Positions 17,623-25,183 of a DNA stretch of 32,762 nucleotides are shown piece by piece. Below the pieces are notes generated by a model. That model made no database searches. It was not told the DNA's origin and was given only the letters and a program-made list of their open reading frames with translations. The position numbers were made by a program, and so were the translations under genes. Source of the DNA: Thermoplasmata archaeon (GTDB lineage Archaea > Thermoplasmatota > Thermoplasmata > Lutacidiplasmatales > UBA184); NCBI GenBank assembly GCA_021823345.1, contig JAKAOF010000002.1, positions 1 to 32,762 of the forward strand, given 5' to 3'. Position 1 is the stretch's first letter. Each line of letters begins with the position of its first letter.

Positions 17623-17907
17623 TCAGCCCGCCGTCCCGGGCTTACGGTGAACTACCGTAATGGGGATGGCTCCCGACTGAAACTCCATTTCGGCAAGGAT
17701 GAGCGGATCGATCACTTCTGGCGGTGCATCGACCAGGATCGGGGCGCCGAGCGAGATCTGCAGGGCCCGTGCGCCCAATATCCGAGCTTGTTCGAATCGA
17801 GTGACTCCTGGTTGACCTGTCGCATTACCTGCTTTCTTCGACACTGCTCCCCACTTACCAACCTGCATCGTCGATTCGCTCGACTGCAGGGCGATTTCGG
17901 AAGACAT
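17623..17907 (-). CDS. rpoK: DNA-directed RNA polymerase subunit K (Rpb6 homolog)
   Basis: [56 protein letters not shown]. Start chosen at [12 protein letters not shown]. Confidence 0.9.
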   Translation of the reverse strand: MSSEIALQSSESTMQVGKWGAVSKKAGNATGQPGVTRFEQARILGARALQISLGAPILVDAPPEVIDPLILAEMEFQSGAIPITVVHRKPGTAG

Positions 17908-17926
17908 CTCAATATTTGAGATTGCT

Positions 17927-18268
17927 CTACTGGCTCGCGCCCTTGCGCGAGCGGGTAGAGGTGGGCTTCGCGGGGAACACGCCTTGCCACGTGCCGACCA
18001 ACGTTTCCCTGCGTTCCGCACCGATGTCCTTGCGGCCCTTGCGCCCGACTAGGGGGTCACGGGTGTCGCGTACGGACTGGAGAAACGATGCAGGGTCTTT
18101 CGTGGCCTGTTCGAACCCGTATAGCATGAATTCACGAAGGATACTCGAACGTCCGCGCCAGCCAATACGTCTCCGAGCGTTCGGGTTGAGACTCCGCTTT
18201 GCGAGCCTCCATACTGTGGTGGTCGTTTTGTAATCCTTCACCGACATTGCAATCATTACTTGCGGCAT
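17927..18268 (-). CDS. small basic protein of unknown function, possibly ribbon-helix-helix-like
   Basis: Open frame immediately upstream of rpoK with TATA-like CATATATAATAGG (18303-18313) upstream. Segment [17 protein letters not shown] loosely resembles an RHH helix pair. Confidence 0.45.
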   Translation of the reverse strand: MPQVMIAMSVKDYKTTTTVWRLAKRSLNPNARRRIGWRGRSSILREFMLYGFEQATKDPASFLQSVRDTRDPLVGRKGRKDIGAERRETLVGTWQGVFPAKPTSTRSRKGASQ

Positions 18269-18447
18269 ATCCTACCTTCCTTGCCACCCAGTAGAATCTA
18301 TTCCATATATAATAGGCAGTACAACTTCAATACGAAAAATTGTGCACCAAACGCCAACAAACTCCGGCCTGTTTACGTCTCGAATGAAGAGAAATGCGAC
18401 GCCACCCTATCTCAATGCACCACACAGATAACACTATTTTAGCTAGG

Positions 18448-18473
18448 GGTAAATGTTACGCAATACATTTACC
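18448..18473. repeat. perfect inverted repeat in AT-rich intergenic region
   Basis: GGTAAATGT-tacgcaat-ACATTTACC, 9-bp arms. Confidence 0.6.
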
Positions 18474-18602
18474 GTCATGATCGGGCAATATCCAAGTGCA
18501 GCACCTCACGATGTCCACACTATGGTGAATAACCTCACAGGGGGTTTTCATGCATTCGGACGTCCCGCGGATATATAGGGAGGGGTACGAACAACCCGGG
18601 AC

Positions 18603-19037
18603 CTAGTAGAGTTCTTGAAGAGGGGTCCGGCGCCTTGGAAGGCGGTGTCGAACCTTGTGACGTGAAGTCTTGGGCGGGTACAATAGGCCCCGTTTGGCCC
18701 GTTCCTCGATCTCCTTCTTGCTCGGCACCGACTCGATAGCCGTGCCGGGCCAAAGGTCCACCGTGATGGTCGGCAGGTGATAGTCCACGATCCAGGCCGG
18801 AGCGCAACGAGCGCCGAGCCGACGCAGGACCTCGAGCCGATGGTGACCATTCAGTACCACGAACGAGCCCTCGGCCACAAGGATCGGCTCGAGGACGGCA
18901 CCTTCCTGCCGGATGCCTTCCTCCACCGTGCCCACCGTCTTAGGATCCACCTCTTCGTGAGGCAAGAGCGTCGAGATAGGAAGGAGCTCGAATCGGATGA
19001 CCGGGGCAGATTTTGGCTTGCGTGTCGGCTTCGTCAT
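18603..19037 (-). CDS. ParB-like nuclease-fold protein, SerK (serine kinase)-like short form
   Basis: ISTLLPHEEVDPKTVGTVEEGIRQEGAVLEPILVAEGSFVVLNGHHRLEVLRRLGARCAPAWIVDY, plus C-terminal KRGLLYPPKTSRHKVRHRLPRR resembling the archaeal SerK tail. Confidence 0.75.
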   Translation of the reverse strand: MTKPTRKPKSAPVIRFELLPISTLLPHEEVDPKTVGTVEEGIRQEGAVLEPILVAEGSFVVLNGHHRLEVLRRLGARCAPAWIVDYHLPTITVDLWPGTAIESVPSKKEIEERAKRGLLYPPKTSRHKVRHRLPRRRTPLQELY

Positions 19038-19058
19038 CTATCCGCGCAAGGCGGAGCA

Positions 19059-19069
19059 TTATTAAATAT
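19059..19069. promoter_or_regulatory. single AT-rich TATA element between divergent SerK-like and S19e genes
   Basis: TTATTAAATAT; centre lies ~27 nt from start 19037 (minus) and ~33 nt from start 19097 (plus). Confidence 0.5.
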
Positions 19070-19096
19070 CCATGCGTATCCTCGTCCCGGTTTTCG

Positions 19097-19546
19097 ATGA
19101 CGGACCCATGGGAAGTTCCCGCTCAGGAGCTCATTCCGAAGGTGGCAGAACAGTTGAAAGGCAAGATCGGCCACCCGGCATGGATGCTCTACGTACGGAC
19201 CGGAGTCCACACGGAGCGAGCACCGGCCCAGGCGGACTGGTGGTACCTGCGGTGTGCCTCCGTGATGCGGAAGCTCCACCACCTCGGGCCCGTCGGGGTC
19301 TCCCGGTTGGCGGCAGAATATGGCGGCAAGAAGGACAATGGGAGCGCACCGTACCATGCGGCCAAGGGCAGCCGCTCCGTGATCCAGGAAGCGCTCCATG
19401 AACTCGAGAAGGCGGGCCTCGTCACGAAGCACGCGAGCAAGGGTCGCTCGCTCTCTCCCAAGGGACAGAGCATGCTCCAAACGGCTGCGAAGGACGTGAT
19501 GAAGTTGCTCGCAAGTCGGGACCCTGCCCTGCAGAAGTACTTGTAA
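19097..19546 (+). CDS. rps19e: 30S ribosomal protein S19e
   Basis: VPAQELIPKVAEQLK...ADWWYLRCASVMRKLHHLGPVGVSRLAAEYGGKKDNGSAPYHAAKGSRSVIQEALHELEKAGLV. Confidence 0.96.
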   Translation: MTDPWEVPAQELIPKVAEQLKGKIGHPAWMLYVRTGVHTERAPAQADWWYLRCASVMRKLHHLGPVGVSRLAAEYGGKKDNGSAPYHAAKGSRSVIQEALHELEKAGLVTKHASKGRSLSPKGQSMLQTAAKDVMKLLASRDPALQKYL

Positions 19547-19560
19547 AATGGTTGAACGTT

Positions 19561-19920
19561 ATGAGCTCGGAAGGGGAGGGTGATCTTGAGGATCTCCGTC
19601 GCCGCCGGCTACAGCAATTGCAAGCCCAGAACGCCTCTGCGGTTCAAGAGAACGCCATCCTTGGGGCTCAGCAGGAAGAGATGGCCCGACGCTCCGCTGA
19701 ACAGCGCGAGGTCCTGCGGCGCATCCTTACTCCAGAGGCCCGGGAGCGGCTCGGGCGCATCCGGCTCGCAAAGCCCGATGCCGCCGCCGCCGTCGAGCAA
19801 CAGCTCCTCTCCCTCGCCCTGTCGGGCAGGCTCACACGAGAGATCGATGACGCAACGCTTAAGGCCATCCTGGAGAAAGTGTTGCCCGAAAAGCGAGAGA
19901 TCAAAATAACCCGAAGGTAA
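19561..19920 (+). CDS. PDCD5-related DNA-binding protein
   Basis: DLRRRRLQQLQAQ...QQEEMARRSAEQREVLRRILTPEARERLGRIRLAKPDAAAAVEQQLLSLALSGRL matches the archaeal PDCD5 family. Confidence 0.92.
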   Translation: MSSEGEGDLEDLRRRRLQQLQAQNASAVQENAILGAQQEEMARRSAEQREVLRRILTPEARERLGRIRLAKPDAAAAVEQQLLSLALSGRLTREIDDATLKAILEKVLPEKREIKITRR

Positions 19921-19928
19921 TCCAGAAT

Positions 19929-20087
19929 ATGTCGAGCAAAAGAAAATCCTTGGCGAGAAAGCTACGAATGCTGAACCGAGTTAAGTCGAACCGGCGTGTC
20001 CCCTCATGGGTAGTGGAGCGCACGGACCGACACGTCATGCGGCATCCCCACGAACGATCCTGGCGGCGCGGGCACCTTCACATCTAA
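19929..20087 (+). CDS. rpl39e: 50S ribosomal protein L39e (short ORF, not in supplied ORF track)
   Basis: Own translation: MSSKRKSLARKLRMLNRVKSNRRVPSWVVERTDRHVMRHPHERSWRRGHLHI*. L39e pattern, located between PDCD5 and L31e. Confidence 0.92.
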   Translation: MSSKRKSLARKLRMLNRVKSNRRVPSWVVERTDRHVMRHPHERSWRRGHLHI

Positions 20088-20106
20088 AGGTTGAGGGAAA
20101 GAGAAC

Positions 20107-20403
20107 ATGGCGAAGGAAGAAGGTAAGCACTTGGAAGAGAAGGAGATGGAATACACCATTCCTCTCCGCGCCAGCAAGCACATTCCACCGCGCACGAAGC
20201 GGGCCAGCCACGCGATCGGAACCATTCGAACGTTCACAGCTCGTCACATGAAGGGCGACCCGGAAGACATCTGGATCGACCCACGGCTCAACGAGTTCAT
20301 CTGGGAACGATCGATCGAGACGATCCCGTCCAAGGTCCGCGTCCGGGCCATTCGGTTCGAGGATGGCTTGATCGAAGTCGACCTCGCGGACAAGACCGCG
20401 TAG
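20107..20403 (+). CDS. rpl31e: 50S ribosomal protein L31e
   Basis: EYTIPLRASKHIPPRTKRASHAIGTIRTFTARHMKGDPEDIWIDPRLNEFIWERSIETIPSKVRVRAIRFEDG. Confidence 0.95.
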   Translation: MAKEEGKHLEEKEMEYTIPLRASKHIPPRTKRASHAIGTIRTFTARHMKGDPEDIWIDPRLNEFIWERSIETIPSKVRVRAIRFEDGLIEVDLADKTA

Positions 20404-20435
20404 GTCCTCTCGACAAGGATAGGGGGCACTTCGGT

Positions 20436-21101
20436 TTGCCGATAGGGAAGGCAACATTCCTGGGAAGTCCTTACATCGGAGTTTTCCTCAAAGCGTCCGA
20501 GCGGCTGACCCTCGTACCTCCCGGGTTTTCCCCCCACGAGGTACACTTGGTCGAACGGTGGCTGGACGCACCGGTGGTGCAGGTCGACATTGGGAGCGGT
20601 GAGCTCTCCGGAGCCCTCGCGGTCTTGACGAGCCAAGGGATCCTGGTCACTGACGATGTCGAGGACGAGGACCTTTCAAAGCTCCGAAAGTTCGCGCCGG
20701 TTCACACGATGTCCACGCGGTTGAACGCGCTGGGCAACAATGTCCTCGCCAATGACTTCGGGGCGATTATCCATCCGGGCTATTCGGCACCGGAGGTGGA
20801 ACTGATCGAATCCTCCCTCGGAGTAAAAGCGGCTCCCTGCACGATCGCCGGGGAAGGCACGGTAGCCAAGACGGCGGTCGCGACGAACAAAGGCGCCCTG
20901 GTCCATCCGGCAACCACCTCACGAGAGATGGAGATCATCCGCGCGACCTTGCGTGTGCCCGTCCACAAGACGACGGCGAACTTCGGAAATCCGTTAGTCG
21001 GCGCCTGCGTGGTGGCCAACAGTCGAGGGATCATCGCCGGAGAGCGAACGACCCCGGTCGAGCTCGTCCATATCGAGGACGGGCTGCAGATCTACGATTG
21101 A
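20436..21101 (+). CDS. eif6: translation initiation factor 6 (aIF6)
   Basis: ATFLGSPYIGVFLKASERLTLVPPG...NALGNNVLANDFGAIIHPGYSAPEVELIESSLGV...GNPLVGACVVANSRGIIAGERTTPVELVHIEDGL. Confidence 0.96.
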   Translation: MPIGKATFLGSPYIGVFLKASERLTLVPPGFSPHEVHLVERWLDAPVVQVDIGSGELSGALAVLTSQGILVTDDVEDEDLSKLRKFAPVHTMSTRLNALGNNVLANDFGAIIHPGYSAPEVELIESSLGVKAAPCTIAGEGTVAKTAVATNKGALVHPATTSREMEIIRATLRVPVHKTTANFGNPLVGACVVANSRGIIAGERTTPVELVHIEDGLQIYD

Positions 21102-21346
21102 GTGAACGAAGTGTCAGCGATCTTGCGCTGCTGCGTCCGGTGGTATCGCGTGACGTATCCGGCAACACGGTTCACGAGCTTCTTGTACACAACCTTCTTC
21201 TTTCCGTCGCCGGAATCCACGGCGAGATCGGTCAGCTCAAGCACCTTGACCCGGTTGGCCGAGAAGTCAGCACTGAAGGCCTCCGGATGGTTCTGCACGA
21301 GTTCGACTGCGACGCGCTTGATGTAGGTTTGGCGAATATTCCCCAT
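21092..21346 (-). CDS. rps17e: 30S ribosomal protein S17e
   Basis: MGNIRQTYIKRVAVELVQNHPEAFSADFSANRVKVLELTDL...VYKKLVNRVAGYVTRYHR. Confidence 0.94.
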   Translation of the reverse strand: MGNIRQTYIKRVAVELVQNHPEAFSADFSANRVKVLELTDLAVDSGDGKKKVVYKKLVNRVAGYVTRYHRTQQRKIADTSFTQS

Positions 21347-21368
21347 GACGCTCGCCCGAGAGTCCAAA

Positions 21369-21380
21369 ACTATATTAAGG
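21369..21380. promoter_or_regulatory. AT-rich TATA-like element between divergent S17e and S-layer-like genes
   Basis: ACTATATTAAGG; ~27 nt from the S17e start 21346 and ~45 nt from ATG 21420. Confidence 0.45.
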
Positions 21381-21419
21381 GCTACTATGTAGCCGCGCCG
21401 CCTCATCGGGTGAAAACAA

Positions 21420-24400
21420 ATGAATCGGACGACGCAGCTGAGTCCATTGATTGCGCTGACTGCTCTGCTTTTGGTAAGTGTCCTGCCCTCGGTCGCAGCG
21501 ACTAGCTCGTCGAGCTATTCGTTGACGGTCCAGGTCCAGATGACCTCACCTGGGATCGCGCCAAATTGGCTTAACTTTACACTGACCAATGCGGCCACAG
21601 GACAATCCTGTGAAAGCCCCACAAACGGAGGCGCCGTAGTGTTCAACTCTGCGAGTTGCCCCATATTGGGTGCCGGCTGGTGGCACGTGTTCATGCCTCC
21701 ACAGCAACTCACGATCACCCCGAACAGCGTCTGGTACGCCACACCATCTAACGCCACCGGGATCCTCGTGCCCCTCGGACAGCCCAACGGGGTCACCGTG
21801 GGGACCATCTACTCCGGCATCAGTGTGGTCCAATCCACATCGACTCTGACGGGAAATCTGCTCGGGGTCGTCCCGGGAGCCAGCTACCATGTCTCGCTCC
21901 TCAACCCGGCCTTCCCGAACTACCCCATCGCGAGCCAGACGGTCATCGCCCCGGGTTTCCTGGCGGCACAAGCTTCGAGCACCCCGAGCGCACCCGCTCA
22001 GGTCCACTATGGTTCGAACCCGCTCGCAACCACCTACAACATCACGGTCTCCACCGCCCCCACCGGCTGCACGATCACCTTCAACGGTGCTCCGTACTCC
22101 AACGGCCAGACGATCAAGAACGTCTCCGCCGGCACGTACCCTATCGTAGCGAACTCATGCACTGGGGCTACGTTCAGCACCTGGTCGAGCACCGCTGGAC
22201 CGGTCGCCACCCCAACGTTGTCCAACACCACGATCACGGTATCGAGTTCCGGTGTCCTCACGGCCACCTACACTACGACCACCGCCACCTACACGCTCAA
22301 GAACGTCCCCACGGGAACCTGGACCTTGCTCACCTCGGGTATCGGATCTACGAGCTTCAACTCCCCGCGGTACAACTATACCTCGGTGACCATCAGCTCC
22401 TCATCCGTGACCAAGAACGTCACGATCTCCGACTACCTCCTCTGGGGAAACATCCACACTCCCACCGGAGTGCTCAACAGCTCGGGGACCAACCTGACAG
22501 TTTGGGACACGACCTCCCACCAATTGTATAGTTCGTTCTGGCCCTCGACCGGTTCCACCTACTACCAGATGGGACTCTACTCCTCAGCCATTGGAACCCA
22601 AGGCGGGAACCAGAGCTTCGTGGCCTTCGTTGACCCACGAGGGTACAACACTTCCTACCATGCGCTGACGGTAGGCCCGTCCAAGCCGACCGCGGAGTTC
22701 AACCCATTCTCAAACTCGGGCGCGGCAGACACCTACACGACCACGCTTACGTTCGGAACCAACTTCTCGTTCGTGAAGGTTTCCAGTGACGCTCGCTTGA
22801 ACTCGAGCGGAGTCTTCACCCAGCTCCCGAACGCGACCGTGGGCAACCTCTGGGCGCAACTGGGCCTTGACTTCAACGCGAGCCAGCTGTCGTTCTCCAG
22901 CACCAACTACCCGCAGTTCGCTCGGTGGCTCCAGTACAACGGGCCCATCTTCCCGGTCGAATCCTACGGGTTGGCCGTGAACGGCACGCCCTTCCTGGAC
23001 AATGGCAAGTACACGAGCTCGTTCTCGGACCCCGCCTCGGCAGGACCGATCTCCTACACGAGCACTGCCGGGTACTCCTATTCGACGGCCTACTCGTACA
23101 ACCTGTCCAAGTCGCTGAAGGCGAACTACTCATCCTACACGCTCTCGATGGGATTCAGCTACCCCTCCGACAGCCAGGCGATGAACTACACGGTCAACTT
23201 GCCGAGCGGCTACGTTCTGAAGAACAACACCGCGGCGCCCGCCAACTCCAACCTCACGGCGGCCGGGCCCCAGGGAACCCTCGGACGGCTATGGACCAGC
23301 TTCACGCTGACGACCCACCCCTACGCACACACGATGGGATACGCCAACTTCACGATCTACAAGATCGAGAACGTCTCCGCGATCGTCAACGTCAGCAGCA
23401 CGAACTTCGCCTTCTCGGAGAAGAACGTCCTCAACAAGACGCTCAACAACTACACCGTCGTCGTGGGTGCCAACAAGAACATCACCCTTACCGCCTCGCA
23501 CTCCCGCGTACCCCCCACGATGAACATCACCGCCTACCTCTGGAACCTCTCCGGACCGGGAGGCGCGTTCAACATCAACTCCCGGAATGCGACCGTCAAC
23601 CACACCTTCACTCAGGGTGGCAAATACCTGGGCACACTCACCATCGTCGCGAGCGGCGGCAACAAGAACACGACCAACTTCACGATCTACGTGTCCAGCC
23701 TGAACCCGAACGCACAGATCAGCGTCAATAACACCCACATCCAGAGCGCGAACGGCGTGCGCTACCTCTACGTCAACTGGAGCCAGATGCTCCAGTTCAA
23801 CGCTTCGGGAAGCAATGACTCCATCGCGCCCACCGTGCCCCCCAGCCAGCTCCCGGGCAACATCTCCGTTGCCTCGTGGAACATATCGGCCTATGGGGCG
23901 TACAAGGTCGTGAATTACACGGTCGGACAGAACGCGAACGTGTTCAGTAACTTCTCGTTCCAGTTCCAAGGAGCGGGACACTACTACTCGAGCGCGGTCA
24001 CACTGGGAGGAACCTCCCTCCACCTTGTCGGTTGGCTCTACACGATATCCCTCAATGTCTGGGACGCAGGAGGCAACCGTGCCAACACCACGCTCTACGT
24101 GCTGGTCAACGACACGGAGAAGCCCATCGCGCTCGGCAGCGTTCAGAACTCGGCCGGGAAGAACATCACCGGTGGCCTTGTCGAGAACAAGAACGGCACC
24201 GTCGAGGTCAAGCTGCTCGACAAGTACAGCAGCGACCCCCACAACGGATCCGTCGCGAGCTACAACTGGAGCGTCGTGAATGCGGCCGGCACGAACATCT
24301 CGGGCCAGCACATCAACGCCACCAAGAAGTTCTACCTGAACTCGAGCACTGCCCAGGTTTGGATCCTCTACCTGCCCGCCTCGACCGGGACGTACAACTT

Positions 24401-25109
24401 CTCGTTGAACGTCACGGACCTAGCCGGGAACAAGGCCAACTCGACCTACCCGGTCACGGTGGCGCAAAACCTCACCTACCGGCCGGTCATCTCGGTCGGT
24501 AACCTTACGGCCGCCAGCACGATGACCGACGGCACGTCCTACACGATCTGGGTCAACGTCAACAACACGGGATACAAGACCTCGGTCGCCGACAACGTGA
24601 CGATGGAGTTCTACATCACGAACCCGGACGGCACGGGCAAGACCGTGATCGGAGGCTCCCCCAGTGCAGTCAAGTGGTACGGTTACACCAAGGGCGTGGT
24701 CAACTCCTCGGCTTCGTTCACGGGCACTTTGCCCACGATGGATGCGAACGTCAGCTGGCGCGCTCAGATCAGCTACACGCCATCGGACGGCTTCACGGGC
24801 ACCAAGGAACTGTGGGCGAACGCCAGCGCTTCGAACGAGTTCATCGGAGAGTACAGCAACAAGGCCAACGTGGCGCACACCCCGGTGACCATCAACCCGA
24901 ACCCGCTCACCTTCTACCTGGAGATAGTTGCGATCGTGGTGGTCGTCGTCGTCATCCTAGCGATCGTCATCATCGTCTACCGGCGGCGCAAGTCCGGCGG
25001 CACCTCGACCAAGAAGGACAGCGGCAAGGACAAGGGCAAGGCCTCGAAGACTGAGACGATCAAGGACAAGCCCAAGGCGTCCACGGAAGAGGAAGAAGAA
25101 GAGGAATAG
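21420..25109 (+). CDS. S-layer-like giant surface protein with PKD-like domains, C-terminal TM helix and charged tail
   Basis: Signal peptide MNRTTQLSPLIALTALLLVSVLPSVAA; dense N-x-S/T sequons; PKD-like YLWNLSGPGG...HTFTQGGKYLGTLTI; TM ...LEIVAIVVVVVVILAIVIIVYRRRK; tail KKDSGKDKGKASK...STEEEEEEE. Confidence 0.85.
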   Translation: MNRTTQLSPLIALTALLLVSVLPSVAATSSSSYSLTVQVQMTSPGIAPNWLNFTLTNAATGQSCESPTNGGAVVFNSASCPILGAGWWHVFMPPQQLTITPNSVWYATPSNATGILVPLGQPNGVTVGTIYSGISVVQSTSTLTGNLLGVVPGASYHVSLLNPAFPNYPIASQTVIAPGFLAAQASSTPSAPAQVHYGSNPLATTYNITVSTAPTGCTITFNGAPYSNGQTIKNVSAGTYPIVANSCTGATFSTWSSTAGPVATPTLSNTTITVSSSGVLTATYTTTTATYTLKNVPTGTWTLLTSGIGSTSFNSPRYNYTSVTISSSSVTKNVTISDYLLWGNIHTPTGVLNSSGTNLTVWDTTSHQLYSSFWPSTGSTYYQMGLYSSAIGTQGGNQSFVAFVDPRGYNTSYHALTVGPSKPTAEFNPFSNSGAADTYTTTLTFGTNFSFVKVSSDARLNSSGVFTQLPNATVGNLWAQLGLDFNASQLSFSSTNYPQFARWLQYNGPIFPVESYGLAVNGTPFLDNGKYTSSFSDPASAGPISYTSTAGYSYSTAYSYNLSKSLKANYSSYTLSMGFSYPSDSQAMNYTVNLPSGYVLKNNTAAPANSNLTAAGPQGTLGRLWTSFTLTTHPYAHTMGYANFTIYKIENVSAIVNVSSTNFAFSEKNVLNKTLNNYTVVVGANKNITLTASHSRVPPTMNITAYLWNLSGPGGAFNINSRNATVNHTFTQGGKYLGTLTIVASGGNKNTTNFTIYVSSLNPNAQISVNNTHIQSANGVRYLYVNWSQMLQFNASGSNDSIAPTVPPSQLPGNISVASWNISAYGAYKVVNYTVGQNANVFSNFSFQFQGAGHYYSSAVTLGGTSLHLVGWLYTISLNVWDAGGNRANTTLYVLVNDTEKPIALGSVQNSAGKNITGGLVENKNGTVEVKLLDKYSSDPHNGSVASYNWSVVNAAGTNISGQHINATKKFYLNSSTAQVWILYLPASTGTYNFSLNVTDLAGNKANSTYPVTVAQNLTYRPVISVGNLTAASTMTDGTSYTIWVNVNNTGYKTSVADNVTMEFYITNPDGTGKTVIGGSPSAVKWYGYTKGVVNSSASFTGTLPTMDANVSWRAQISYTPSDGFTGTKELWANASASNEFIGEYSNKANVAHTPVTINPNPLTFYLEIVAIVVVVVVILAIVIIVYRRRKSGGTSTKKDSGKDKGKASKTETIKDKPKASTEEEEEEE

Positions 25110-25126
25110 GGTAACTCCCACCCCTC

Positions 25127-25178
25127 GACTGCCCCCCTCGCCCAACCAGGTGGGTGGGGGCAGTCCAACAATTTTTTT
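25127..25178 (+). terminator. strong hairpin plus T-tract downstream of the S-layer-like gene
   Basis: GACTGCCCCC (25127-25136) pairs perfectly with GGGGGCAGTC (25156-25165). Inner CCCA/TGGG stem. Followed by CAACAATTTTTTTATTTT. Confidence 0.8.
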
Positions 25179-25183
25179 ATTTT

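Noticed and set aside
17780-17820. Possible tRNA T-arm (TTCGAATCGAG)
   Set aside because: It encodes the conserved VTRFEQAR segment of RpoK, and no cloverleaf can be completed.
18260-18602. AT-rich island as a mobile-element remnant
   Set aside because: No transposase fragment, terminal inverted repeats or target-site duplication seen; better treated as regulatory/intergenic sequence.
23289-24311. 340-aa antisense ORF within the S-layer-like gene
   Set aside because: Explained by strong codon bias on the sense strand; Val/Asp/Arg-rich low-information translation.
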